The translations under genes were made by a program, and so were the position numbers. Shown in pieces: positions 1-11,366 of a DNA stretch of 64,000 nucleotides. Below the pieces are notes generated by a model. It was not told where the DNA came from, made no database searches, and saw only the letters and a program-made list of their open reading frames with translations. Every line of letters starts with the position of its first letter. Position 1 is the stretch's first letter. This DNA is from Thozetella sp. PMI_491 (lineage: Eukaryota; Ascomycota; Sordariomycetes; Chaetosphaeriales; Chaetosphaeriaceae). The stretch is taken from the NCBI GenBank assembly GCA_021432635.1, contig MU270107.1, positions 62,001 to 126,000 on the forward strand, given 5' to 3'.

Positions 1-2739
1 CACAGGTCATGGCCGGCATCCCGCAGCGGGCGGCGAGGACCTCGGGTCGCCAAGTCCCCTCCAAGATTAAGAAGCCGCATGAAGCATACATGGCATGTCT
101 GCAGGTCCCGCATTCAAGAGACCCGGGATTTCGGGTCCTCCCCCGCGCTGGTGGTCCAGCATAGCTAGCTCTACCTTCAGGCTGAACCAGGCTTGCCATG
201 CTTGCCGTCATGCACCCGATGGTTTCTCTGCTCAGGCGGCGCGGAGGCGGGCTCGGCTCTGTGAAAGATTGGTACGGGCCGAAACTAGGAACTGGCATAG
301 CTCGCCGTCCGCCATTCATACCTACAGTTTAGCGAGGTTCGGCTATGAGGAGTAGCGGATCCCTCCCCAAGACGAGCCCACCATAGCCGGCAGTAACCTC
401 TGCCAGGCTTGGCGCATTGATAAGAAGCTGTCGTCGTGAGGTAGCCTCCTATGTTTTGCTCCTTTGGCTAAAAACAGCTCTACCTTTAGCTGTCTTCCCG
501 TTTCGTCTGTATAAACTGCAAGACTGCGGCTGCGGCTAGCTATGCAAAGTTGATGCCTTGTTGGAGGGAATCCATCTCGGTTATTCCGGCGTAGCGCCTA
601 GGATCAAATAACTGTTGGTGTTGGCAGGCCAGATCCGTAACGACGGCCGGCCCCTCATTCATTCTCGTCAGTGGGGGTGGGGCACTTGGCGTAGTGTTTT
701 GACAGCTTGTTGCCTGAGGGTACGATATGAATTGTAAATATAGAACAGCAGCACCAGCCCACTGCAATAGCGGCGCAACTTGCTCTTCCAAACTAGAAAC
801 ACCGCTAACTCGTCAAGTAATATGCAGATCCTGTAGGCATTTCTAAAATATGCTATACTTAAGAGCATATATAGACCTATGCCAGAATCCAGATCGTAGC
901 CAAGTCTACCTTGGGGTAGGTTATCTAGCTGGGGTAGAAATGGTCTACTCATCGCGGCTACGTGCCTGGAGTTTATATCAGAATGAAATATCTGCCAATC
1001 ACCTTAGCTTGGTCATACAGAGTAGTGCGTATATGAGCCAATGGTAAAGTAATAGGGTCACTGCTGGAGTAGCGAGCTACGGGGAGCCGTCGTCAGGTCA
1101 CTGGGAGACCAACTCAACGGCAGGGGGTCAAAAGAGAGCAGGACTTGTTCAGCTTGATGTGATCCCAAGTCCCGCATACTGTGAGAAGAGGTTGACCCAG
1201 CTAGTCAGACGAACTAGTCCGGAGATGGTGTCCCGTTCACTGCCAACTTCCCCCTTCGGCTCTCATCAACTCTTAGTCGCCGCCCCCACTAACTGGAGCT
1301 GCAGGTCCAATTAGGTACCTAGGTACTGAAGCCCACTATCGATCATAGACAATGGACTACATCACCACCACGCGGCGAGGTAGGCTATGTTAGCTGGCAA
1401 GTTGGCAAGCAAAGTGTCAGGGAAACCCCTTTCGGCATATACCATTGAATGTCATGGGTGCAGAACCACCCAGATCCCTGTGTCGATCCATCCGCATCAG
1501 TGAGACTTGCATCATCCATTTGGTTCGCGCCCCGCATCCAGTGGTTCTGAAATCCTCCTAGCTGGCCGGTTCCTTGGTGCATGCAGAGGCTGCAAGGGTC
1601 CGAAGGACCGGGACTTGCACGGGATCTAAGGACCTAAGGAACGAATGCTCCCGCCCAACAGTAACATGCCGACCAAGTCTTGACCGCATATAATAGGCGC
1701 CTGTCGGGTGAGGCGGGGCGAGACTAAAGAAAAGGAGATGAGACGATATTGCCAGCGCACGATGAAGTGACGCGGTGGCTTGTGAAAGCCGGGTGTGCTT
1801 TGTCCGATGGGGTTGCCCGTGCGACCAAACTCAGCGTCTCCCAATGCATGCCTTACTTGACGTCATAGACCACACAGATCCGCTCGCGGCACCTGGAACG
1901 GGGATCATCCTCTTGCGAGTGAATCGGCATGAGATCCGGATTGCGACTTGGATCGTTGGGCTGTCGTACTGGCTAGTGTTTCTCTGGACCAACCAACGCT
2001 CTGCTGCTGGGACGCGTCGTCAAGGCTAACAGTTGGCCGGGGAGGTGCGACTGAGCTTCATGGCAGCCAAGCCTCTTGAACGCGAGAAAGGCGCGAGTCG
2101 AGGTGGGCGTCGCCGTATGCGGCAGCTACATCCTTTCCCATGATACTTCTTTCCGCGTTACTACAATAGAAGAATCGACAAATGGGCAATGCCTCGATTC
2201 GGGTTGTGCATTGTTGGGCAAATTTATTCGGTATATGGCCATAGGTTCGGTGGAACAGGAGGAGGCATCACTCCCTGTTTTTGACGATCACCGCCGCGTA
2301 GCTACGTCTCAGATGTAGCCACTTGACCTTGCCAAGCTTTTCTTGATCGTTCACAGAAAGCTCGGGCCAAAGGGTTCAGCATTGTCCCGTCGCATCTCTC
2401 CCCAGACCCAGCAGCAGTTCCCCGGGACTTAGTGGGAGCTGGTGGCTTGGGTGATTACCTCTTGAGTCCCTGCCTGCCTATGACGTACTAGATTTTCACC
2501 TCGAAATCATCTACGCAACAGACACTGCAAGTCGAAAAGCTCCGCAGCCAAGCCCTGCATCCATTCAACCATATTAGTTTGGCAGCCGCCTCGGTCGCCT
2601 TTGCATTCGCTTCCCACCTTCTTGTTCTTGTCCTATTCTCCATACCACCTAGCCACTCGTGATACCCCCTTCTCCCCATTTGATACCCTTGCTATCTTTT
2701 CTAATAGCACCCCCAGCATCGGAGTGGAAACATAACAAA
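1..2739. other. Intergenic region, no supported gene
   Basis: All open frames here are under 100 codons, overlap on both strands, and show no recognisable domain or splice pattern. The last 100 bases are pyrimidine-rich and lead directly into the start codon of the HAM1-like gene, as is usual for filamentous fungal core promoters. No tRNA, rRNA or transposon protein was seen. Confidence 0.6.
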
Positions 2740-5632
2740 ATGGCGAATTCAGGCTCACCCAACGTGAACAAGCCCACGGACGTCAAACAAAAAGAGGCAG
2801 ACGTAAACCGCAAGCTCCAGCTCTACGGCATCATCAACGCCTTCCAGAACGGAAAGGTCCCTTCGGTACGGGTCCGAGATATCCTCGGTTTATGGCCTCA
2901 ACCTGCTGACATCTGATATTTGCACTAGAACGAGCAGATCGATGTCGCCCTAAACAGCTTCCTTGCATCCCAGGCCCTTGCTAACCCCTCTAAGAAGCTG
3001 TCAGCAGAGGGCCAGGCCCTTGTAGCCGATGTGCGAGAGGTAGTGACGCAGGCTAAGAAGCTTCTACTGTCCAAGAACGACGGAAACCTGCTTCAAGATT
3101 TCATCTGGGAAACTCAGCAATTTGAGGCAACGAGCATCAACACGCCTGGCGCGCCTGTTGGCAAGGATGATGCGAAGCAGCACGGAGACCAAGCTCTTGA
3201 AGGCCTCAGAACGCTAGGGACCTTGATCATAACCAATGGCCAGTTCCGAAAGCTTCGTAGGTCACATCTATTCGATTATCCGATCGTCACAGCTTTGCTA
3301 ATACGAAGCCAATAGTCAAGGATGCGACGATCCTTATCAGGGACATGGCAGGCGACGCTGCGACCAGTGCCGCGACTCGCGTCAAGCCTTCCTCCGATGA
3401 CTTGGAGCAGATCGACAGGCCTGCCGCCGACAATGTGTGGCACGATGCTCCCGACCTTTCTAAGGACAACCTCAAGAAGCAGGTTCAGTCTGTTTACAAG
3501 GGCGATCCAAAGGAAGATGCCCGCGCCGCCGCCGCCGCCGGGACCTCTTCTGCTCATCCTAGTGGGTCAGCCGATCCCAACAGCCTGGCTACACTGGCCG
3601 CTCGGGACCAGCGAATTGGCACATCGTCCGGGGTGGATGCGGCGGCCGGTGTACCAGCAGCGGCCAACACCCTTGTGCAGCGCGTAGACGCCAATTTGGT
3701 GGATGAAGAGACCAAGGACGCGGCTCGTTCCAGAGCTAAGGAACTTCGTGCTAAGACCAAGGAGTACCTCTCTAAGAAGATGCCCGCGGAACGGCGGGAG
3801 CAGATCATCTGGCGGCTCAAGGTACGTTGACTTAGAAATTTTGGGAATAACCCTACCTGCGATACTAATGTAGTTACAGAAAATGGTCATCGAATGCCAG
3901 CAGCACCCCGACTACCAGCGCGCGATCCAGACCCTCCTAGATCTGGCAGAGACATACGGTGGTCACGCGAACACTCTAGCCCAGGGCGGCTCCGGCACCG
4001 TCAAGGAAGCCCGATCCCACCTAGCTCAGGCTGAGCGTAGCCTCAAGGTAGGAAGGCCATACTCCACAGCGAATAGAGACATCGTGCTCACTGACGTTCT
4101 AGACTCTCATCGAGCGATTCGCCAACGGAACCTCGAGCGATGATCTCTGGAAATCCATCAATACCATCTATCAAGATGCCGATAAGGATCCAGAGCTTCG
4201 TGAGTGGTTCAAATCTCTGGATCGCTACATCCGGCGCTGCTTGCAGGAGCAGGGTTATGTCCTGGACGACGATTCAACTCATCAATGGAACCGGCTATAC
4301 GACCAGGGTAACTACCTGCTGCGTACCAAATATCGCAGCCACACCGACCGCATTGTCGACGAGATCAAGTTTCTGACGGACCAATTCGACCAGGATCCGC
4401 AGAACAAAGCCTTTTCTGCATCTCTGACCAAGCTCTTCACTGACCTTGGCAATGATGAAGCCGGAAAGCCGACCTTCAAACCTCACCTGGTGAAGGATCT
4501 TACCGAGGTCATTCTTCCGGCCCTTTTCGAGAACATTGCCTACATCCCTGTGCCCAGGATCGAGTACTCGGATCCCCAAATCGACGCCGTCATAGAAAAC
4601 CTGGTGCTCGAGAGCGACAACTTCATGCCCAACGTGCTCGAGATCGCTAGTGAGAACTACGTCCGTTGGGGTCGCAAGAGCGTCGCCAACAAGAACAAGC
4701 ACTCGATCGAGATCAAGGTCGCTGGCATCCAAATGGACCTGCGAGACGTTAGCTACTACATCAAGCGCAAGCAAGGATTTCCATCTATCACCGATACCGG
4801 TGTCGCCAATATTGTCCTTGCCGGTGATGGCTTTTCTTTCAAGCTGAAGATGGCGACTGCAGACGAGAAGGATTCCCAGAATTTCTTCAGGCTGGACAAG
4901 ATTGATGTCAACATCAAGAATCTACAAGTCAAGCTTGCCAAGTCCAACCACAAGATCCTCTTCAACGTCTTCAAGGGCTTGCTTCTCAAGACCCTGCGCC
5001 CCGCGCTGCAGAAAGCTCTGGAGAAGACTATCCGCGACCAGATCAATCAATTTGATCGACTGCTGTACCAGATCAAGGTCGAGGCTGATCGCGCACTCGA
5101 GGCCGCCCGCGAGGATCCCGCAAACGCGCCCAACATTTACAGCCGCTATGTCGCTGCGGCCCAGAAGCAGATTCTGCAGGGCAAGCAGAGGGCTCAGGAC
5201 TTTGTGGCCGACAAGAAGGTCAATTATGCTATCACTAAGGAGGAGAGCATCTTCCCTAATATTCACCTGCCTGGTGGCATCAGCTCCAAGGCCACCGAGT
5301 ACAAGGAGTTGGCGCGCAAGGGTAACAAGTGGGAGAGTCCTGTTTTCTCCCTCGGAGACGCTGCCAAGAGTAATGACATCCCAGCGGCACCTGAAGTTAC
5401 GCATAAGCCGCACACCGTCAACGGCCAAAGCGGTACCAACGGTGGCCCGGGAATCAACGGCCACACGGCAGTCAACGGCCACACGGCAGTCAACGGTCAC
5501 ACGGCAGTCAATGGTCACACGGGAATCAACGGAAACACCACTGTGAATGGGGGGCCCAGCATTAATGCCAGTGCGAAGCCGAATCCCGTCGCTGCAAACC
5601 CGTCCGCCGCACCGGTGACACCTTCCGTCTAG
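2740..5632 (+). CDS. HAM1-like (HAM1_N/HAM1_C, formerly DUF5923/DUF4449) protein, 5 exons, 885 aa
   Basis: Exons 2740-2865, 2929-3256, 3316-3821, 3880-4047 and 4103-5632 join in frame to 885 residues; the introns are 55-63 nt with GTANG-type donors. The start is the ATG at 2740; the frame opens upstream only through a GTG. The protein is a long, charged helical type typical of the fungal HAM1-like family, whose C-terminal half is proposed to resemble BPI/SMP-type lipid-binding folds. Conserved family stretches include WRLKKMVIE near the middle and the run from YVRWGRKS to AGIQMDL in the C-terminal domain. There is no signal peptide or clear membrane span. The last 60 residues are low complexity, with tandem NGHTAV hexapeptides (about residues 827-856), probably a variable tail. 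The alternative acceptor at 3873 would add only LQ. Molecular function is unproven; a lipid-transfer or membrane-contact role is an inference from the fold. Confidence 0.85.
5453..5542 (+). repeat. 18-bp coding minisatellite (NGHTAV repeats) in HAM1-like gene
   Basis: Five 18-bp units begin at 5453, 5471, 5489, 5507 and 5525. The first three differ by one or two bases; the fourth and fifth are more diverged. The unit length is a multiple of three, so copy-number change keeps the frame. Each unit encodes a hexapeptide around N-G-H-T-A/G-V/I in the C-terminal tail. Confidence 0.9.
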
Positions 5633-6316
5633 GTTGAGGAGGAGGTTTTGTTCTCAGCGGTGCAGTACGACAGTAACAGGCGAGAGGCGCACTAAACCAG
5701 TTTGCAACATGAATGGGTAAAGAAGCGTAGGTAGGTGTCCGGTAGAGATACCCAAGCCGGGGGAGGGCATACCGGAAGATAATGCAGGGGAAACAAGGCA
5801 AAGGAGAAACGAGCAGACGGTTAGGAAGGAGTGGCTGCTATCTTCCGTTGACGCGCTGTGTATTAAAGCTGTTCCGTGTAATAGCCCTGGAATCCACCTG
5901 GGGATGATTTGGAACCTAAGAATTGACACTTCCTTTACATTCATCCACTCCACTCGAGTGAAAGTTGCACATGCTGTGTCTTGATCATACCTGCGGGCAG
6001 GAGCTGTGTTGTATATCTGTTACATTAAATTCGTTGATAGTGAGCCGCCGTAGGACTCTGGAAACGGATTTAGTGGCGCTTCAAATACTAGGCAACAGTG
6101 GCAACCTGAAGTGGGGCCTTCCTGACGTCGAAGGGCGAAAGACGCGAACAGCGCATATAAGAGTGAGCGTCGTGTATTGCGGGCGGGCATGTTTGCCATT
6201 CTTCACAATAACTTCAGTTTTACACATAGCGGATTCATTTACCGTGATATGCGACTCGACTGTTCTTTCTCAACACCTTGCCTAGGATTGTGGGTTTCAC
6301 CTGGGACTTGATCGAG
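5633..6316. other. Intergenic region between HAM1-like gene and LIG4
   Basis: This holds the presumed 3' UTR of the HAM1-like gene and the promoter of LIG4. The 106-codon frame at 5965-6285 has no domain similarity that I recognise and I leave it out. No repeat or RNA gene was seen. Confidence 0.6.
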
Positions 6317-9300
6317 ATGAGCGGACAAACACACGGAAAGAGGGCGCGCTCTCCGGACGCAGAAGCGCGGAAGGAAGACAAGGAGCAGTATGGCGCTGCT
6401 AGCTATTTGGAAGAAAAGTTTGTTGCTACGCCCTTTCTGCCCATATATCGCTCTTGCTCACTAGTAATAGCTATCCGAATCGACCACGGAACCACTCAAA
6501 GACGCTCCTCTTCTCGGAGCTCTTCGAGTCTCTCTTTAACCCTTTAAGCGAGAATAAAAAACAACCCTCCGGTCCACCAGCTGCCCGTACCAGAGGGGCG
6601 GGAAAGGGAGGTCAAAAGCTTTCATGGAGCGAGCAGCGTCGGCACATTATCGAGCGATTCATATCGCGGTGGCGCGATCTTGTCGGCAATGACTTCTACC
6701 CTGCCCTGCGTCTGATACTGCCAGACAAGGACCGTGATCGAGGTCTCTACGGCCTCAAAGAAAGCAACATCGGAAAGTTGTTGGTGAAGCTTATGAAGAT
6801 TGACAAGAACTCGGAAGATGGATACAACCTAATCCACTGGAAGCTTCCCGGGCAGACAATCGCAAGCCGCATGGCTGGCGACTTCGCGGGTCGCTGCTTC
6901 GAGGTTCTTAGCAAGCGACAGATGCGTGCGGAGGTGGGAGACATGCGCATTGCCGAGGTCAACGTTCTGCTTGACCAGCTTGCAACCGCGGCGGGCGAAG
7001 CAGAGCAGCTACCGATCTTCGAGGAGTTCTACCGACGGATGAATGCGGTCGAGCTAATGTGGCTGATTCGTATCATTCTGAGGCAGATGAAGGTTGGGGC
7101 GACTGAGAAGACTATGCTCGACATGTGGCACCCCGACGCCGAGGCGTTGTTCAGCGTATCATCGAATCTGCGCCGGGTGTGCTGGGAGCTATGGGATCCC
7201 GAGATCAGGCTCGAAGACAACGACGCCCCGTGCGTGACACTCATGCAGTGCTACCAGCCGCAGCTGGCCCAGTTCCAGATGACCACCACCTTCGAAAAGA
7301 TGGTCCAAAAGCTCAAGGTGACCGACTCCGACCCTGAGTTCTGGATCGAGGAGAAGCTGGACGGTGAACGGATGCAGATGCACATGCATGAGGACGACAC
7401 CGTACCAGGCGGCTTTCGATTTACATTCTGGTCCCGGAAAACAAAGGACTACACCTACCTGTACGGGGGCGGTCTCGAGGATGAAAACTCGGCAGTCACC
7501 CGCCATCTCAAAGACGCCTTCGCCGATGGAGTCAGGAATTTGATCCTCGACGGCGAGATGATCACCTGGGACCCGGAGGTCGACAAGATCGTCGGTTTCG
7601 GTACCCTCAAGACGGCTGCGCTGGACCTGCAGAAGAATCCGCACAGTAACGGACCTCGGCCACTCTACCGCGTGTTCGATATACTTCTCCTGAATGATAA
7701 GCCCCTCACTGAATATACCCTTCGCGATCGCCACAGGGCCTTGGAGCGTGCAGTTCTAGGGGTACCACGCAGGTTAGAGATCCATGCTTTCGAGATTGCG
7801 ACCTCTGCGGATGCCATCGAGCCGCTCCTCCGCAAGGTCGTAGCCGAAGCTTCGGAAGGCCTGGTGCTCAAGAACCCGCGGTCAATGTACCGCCTCAACA
7901 GCCGCAACGATGATTGGATCAAGGTGAAACCTGAGTATATGTCTGAGTTCGGCGAGTCGATCGACTGCGTCGTCGTGGGCGGGTACTGGGGATCTGGTCA
8001 CCGAGGTGGCACGCTCTCGAGCTTCTTGTGCGGACTTCGTGTGAGCGAAAATGAGGTCAAGGGAGGTGCGAATCCAGAGAAATGTCTCAGCTTCTTCAAA
8101 GTCGGTGGAGGGTTCAAGGCAGAGGACTATGCTGAGATCCGACACCTCACTGAGGGCAAGTGGATCGAGTGGGAGAGCAGCAACCCCCCGTCCGAATACA
8201 TCACCCTCGGCGGCGGCGAGCGCCTGCAATATGAGAAGCCCGACGTCTGGATCCGGCCCAAGGACTCCATCATCCTCTCAGTCAAGGCAGCCTCAATTGG
8301 GGCCTCGGAACAGTTCGCTACGGGCGTGACGCTCCGCTTCCCCCGTTTCCGCAAGCTGCGGTTGGACAAGGCTTGGAACGCCGGGCTGGACACGGACGAA
8401 TTTGCGGCCTTGAGGAGCCAGGTCGACCAGGAGGCCAAGGAGAAGAAAGAGATGAGTATCGAGAACCGCAAGAGAAATCCGAATAAGCGCGCCAAACGCG
8501 AGGTGGTCATTGCTGGCGCCGATGGTCCAGAGTCTGGGGCTGGAAAGCCGGCCGTTGCGCTGAAGACCAGGGTGTTCGAGGGTATGACTTTTTGCGTGCT
8601 CTCCGAGGCGTTGAAGCCGATCAAGAAGACGAAAGCGGAACTCGAGACTCTGATAACAGCGAATGGCGGGAATATTAGCCAGCAAGTGGATAAGACCTCC
8701 GGGATGGTTCTTCTCGGTGACAAGCGGGTTGTCAAGGTTGCAAGCCTGATCAAGTCAGGCGATACGGATATCATCAAGCCCAAGTGGGTTGTGGATTGCC
8801 TCACCAAGGCCGGGCCTGATACCCCCTACCTGCTCCCGTTCGAGGAAGGACACCTCTTGCACGCCACCGACGCCATGAAGCAAGAAGCTCGAAATAACGT
8901 GGACAAGTTTGGTGACAGCTACGCGCGCGACATCGACCTCGAGGAGCTGCGAGACATCCTCAACGGCATCCCCAAGGCCGAGGCGGATACTCGAACCAGC
9001 AGATCGCAGAGCGGATCACTGGACGAGCCGGATGGACACGAGGTGGATTTGGAGGGGCTCGCCGGGGCGATCTTCATGCGCTGCAAGGTTCACTTCGCTG
9101 TGGCAGATGGCATCTCCGACATATCTACATTGAAGCTGCGGAACTACATTGCTTTTAGTGGCGGGGAGGTTGTAGAGGATATGGAGGATGGGGATGTCAC
9201 CCATGTAGTGATCGTGGCCAAGGAAAACAACAGAATGCAGGAGAGGATCGTTGCTGCTGAAGTGCGGTCGAGAGTCAGTACCAGGAGGTTGGTACCCAGG

Positions 9301-9378
9301 ATCGTCAACGCGAAGTGGGTAGTAGATTGTTGGGCCGAGAAAACGTTACTTGACGAGGAGCAATACGTCCCAGCCTGA
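6317..9378 (+). CDS. LIG4: DNA ligase IV (ATP-dependent), 2 exons, 1002 aa
   Basis: Exons 6317-6417 and 6471-9378. The 53-nt intron (GTTTGT donor, TAG acceptor) splits an Asn codon and restores the family-typical run EENYPNRPRNHS. The enzyme seals double-strand breaks in non-homologous end joining, in the nucleus, with the XRCC4/LIF1 partner. Domain order: DNA-ligase N domain (about 60-270), adenylation domain with the nucleotidyl lysine in EKLDGER (K329, codon at 7354), motif III FTFWSRKTKDY, motif IIIa LILDGEM, motif IV EGLVLKNP, motif V WIKVKPEY, OB fold to about 660, then two BRCT domains (about 705-800 and 885-1002). The acidic DIDLEELRDIL segment between the BRCTs lies where the XRCC4-type partner binds in known ligases. 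Length fits fungal LIG4. The next gene converges tail to tail, 337 bp away. Confidence 0.97.
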
Positions 9379-9715
9379 ACGGTTAGGCAAGGTCGCTGAA
9401 AGGGGGGTTCTTGGCGTGCAAAATAGGGTGAAGCTGAGTTAGATATCACGAGAGTCTCTGTAAGAAGATTTTGAGCCTGAGTACCATTGCCTTTTTCCTG
9501 ATCGGCTTGGGTTGATGGTCTAAGAGCCCTCGCATATTAACGCCTGACAAACTCCGTTGCACAATACTATGATCCTCGGGGTATCCATGTCTAGACAGGT
9601 GGGCTTAGCGGTCCGTCCTAGGCGGCATCGGCCGGCCTAGGGACGCGGCAGCTCTCCTACTCAGCAGCAAGACCAAGCCGATACGGCTTGCCTCCACAGA
9701 TGCGATCAGAGGCAT
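9379..9715. other. Convergent intergenic spacer LIG4 / UPRT
   Basis: A 337-bp spacer between two convergent stop codons, presumably holding both 3' UTRs. Nothing else is recognisable. Confidence 0.6.
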
Positions 9716-10568
9716 CTATTTACCGATAGTCAAGAACAGCCGATCGCCCACGTCACCCACGCCGGGCTTTAGCATGCCCTCCGGAGTCAGCTCCGAGTCG
9801 ATACCGGCGAGCCAGATCTCCACCTGGTCCCACTCAGCCGCAGCCCGCCGAACACCGGGCTCCGCACCGATAACAGAGAGCACGATAATGCGCTGGGCCC
9901 CCCACTCGCGCAGCGTCTGGATAGCGGCTGCGCAGGTGCCTCCTGTCGCGATAACGGGATCGAGGATTATGGCGAGCTTGTTACCGCCAGCCGCCTCCGC
10001 GGCACCTTGCACATGGTTAGGCAGGTTGTTGTAGTACTCGACCGGATCGAGCGTCGAAGGCTCGCGGTACAAGCCGAGGTGGTGCACTGGGACCGGATCC
10101 GGGAGGAGCGTCTGGATCGCTAAGCACAGGGGTGAGTTCCTATCGATCTCTGGCGACGAAGCGGCCGGAGAAGCCGAGGAAGGGCTCAGAACAGAAGCTT
10201 ACCGTCGACCAAGCCGAGACCAGACCGGAGGATTGGGACGATTGAGATGTTCTGGGGGGCTACCTGGGTCGTCTGGTACTCGAACCCAAGAGGAGTTTGG
10301 TCCTAACGTGGGTTAGACAGGCTACTCTCCGGAATGATTAGAGGACGGATGGACAGAGGTCCGTTGTGGCTCTGCCGGGGGACCATACTACGGGGCCGGC
10401 GGACACGGAGAGCACGGACCCGAGGGCCTCGACGCCCACGATGAGGCCGATCTCGTTCACCAGAGAGCTAACCTCCTTAGACGGGGTGTCCTTGGATCGG
10501 AGCTTGCTCAGCTTGGCGAGGAGGCATGGATGCTGCGACACATGCACATTGGATGGAAGGTTCGCCAT
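9716..10568 (-). CDS. FUR1: Uracil phosphoribosyltransferase, 3 exons, 227 aa
   Basis: Exons (minus) 10568-10389, 10302-10203 and 10119-9716. They join to VGVEALGSVLSVSAG, then TPLGFEYQTTQ, then SGLGLVDAIQTLLPD, HHLGLYREP and the C-terminus. The enzyme converts uracil and PRPP to UMP in the cytosolic pyrimidine salvage pathway, and also activates 5-fluorouracil. The PRPP-binding loop LDPVIATGGT lies near residues 140-155 and the uracil-binding PGVGDVGDRLF near 212-222. The start is the ATG at 10568 (MANLPSNVHVS), the conserved N-terminus; an open frame reaching 10625 begins with TTG and is not a credible start. Donor 1 could also lie three bases upstream (GTAGTA rather than GTATGG), which would remove one Val. 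Length matches the family. Confidence 0.96.
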
Positions 10569-11366
10569 GACGGGTGAATAGGGGAGGGGCGATGCCGATG
10601 CCGGTGCGGAAGGTGGTGCAGGCAAGGCCAGATACCGATCCGAGAGGTCGTAGAGGTGGAAGTGCAGAGAAAAGAGGCGGGGAGGAAGAGAGGTGGTTCT
10701 CGGGAAGAGTTGGGTCGGACCTGGGGATCCTCTTGTTTAGAAGGGGTGAGACAGCAGCGGCGGGGCAGCCGGCGGCTGCCGAAGGGAGCGAACTTGGGCT
10801 GCAATGGCGGGGGTTGCCAAGGTACTGTACGGTACCGGGGGGAGGCTAATTAAGACCTGCCCTTGGTCTTGGAGCGAGACAGGACGACCGTGCTTGGTCA
10901 CGGGGCCGCTGGAGCTGCACGGATAAGGGTCGCTACAGAGGTGGCACGCCTATCACAGCGTCCTGGCAACCAAATCTGGGACGAGGGATAGCGGTGTGCT
11001 ATGTCCAGTATGGTCCTGGAGCTCGGCGCTAGCAACTATGGGAACGTGAGCCGTAGGGCGATGACGATGTGTTTGCAGGGATTACGAGAGGGGTGCCTTC
11101 GTCCGATAACGATAAGATAGAAGCTCCAGGCCAAAGTGGGTTCTGCTTGCCGTGGATCCGAACTCTCAAGAAAAACAGTCAAAACGGCGAGCGCTGCTCT
11201 TCCCAACCCAGGCCATGTACTGGGCGCAGGGCTGGTGGCCAACTGCTACATACAATGCGCGCCAGGGCACAATCCCACGACTGACCTATCAAAGATAGCA
11301 AAGTCCCCCTCAGCCAGGCCTTCCCGCCAAGAGATACCAACGCGCCCGCTTGGCGCAAAAGACGCG
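10569..11366. other. Divergent promoter region UPRT / fluoride channel
   Basis: About 800 bp between two divergent start codons. The frame of the downstream gene is open back to 11136 but only through a GTG, so I treat that part as 5' UTR. The small frames at 10508-10853 lack any recognisable family. Confidence 0.55.

Noticed and set aside
8127-8807. 226-codon minus-strand frame within LIG4
   Set aside because: Antisense shadow of the ligase OB-fold/BRCT region; no domain.
10569-10625. Longer N-terminus for UPRT
   Set aside because: It would start at TTG; the conserved start MANLPSNVHVS is at 10568.
11136-11366. N-terminal extension of the fluoride channel
   Set aside because: The open frame begins with GTG, not ATG; the first ATG in frame is 11367.
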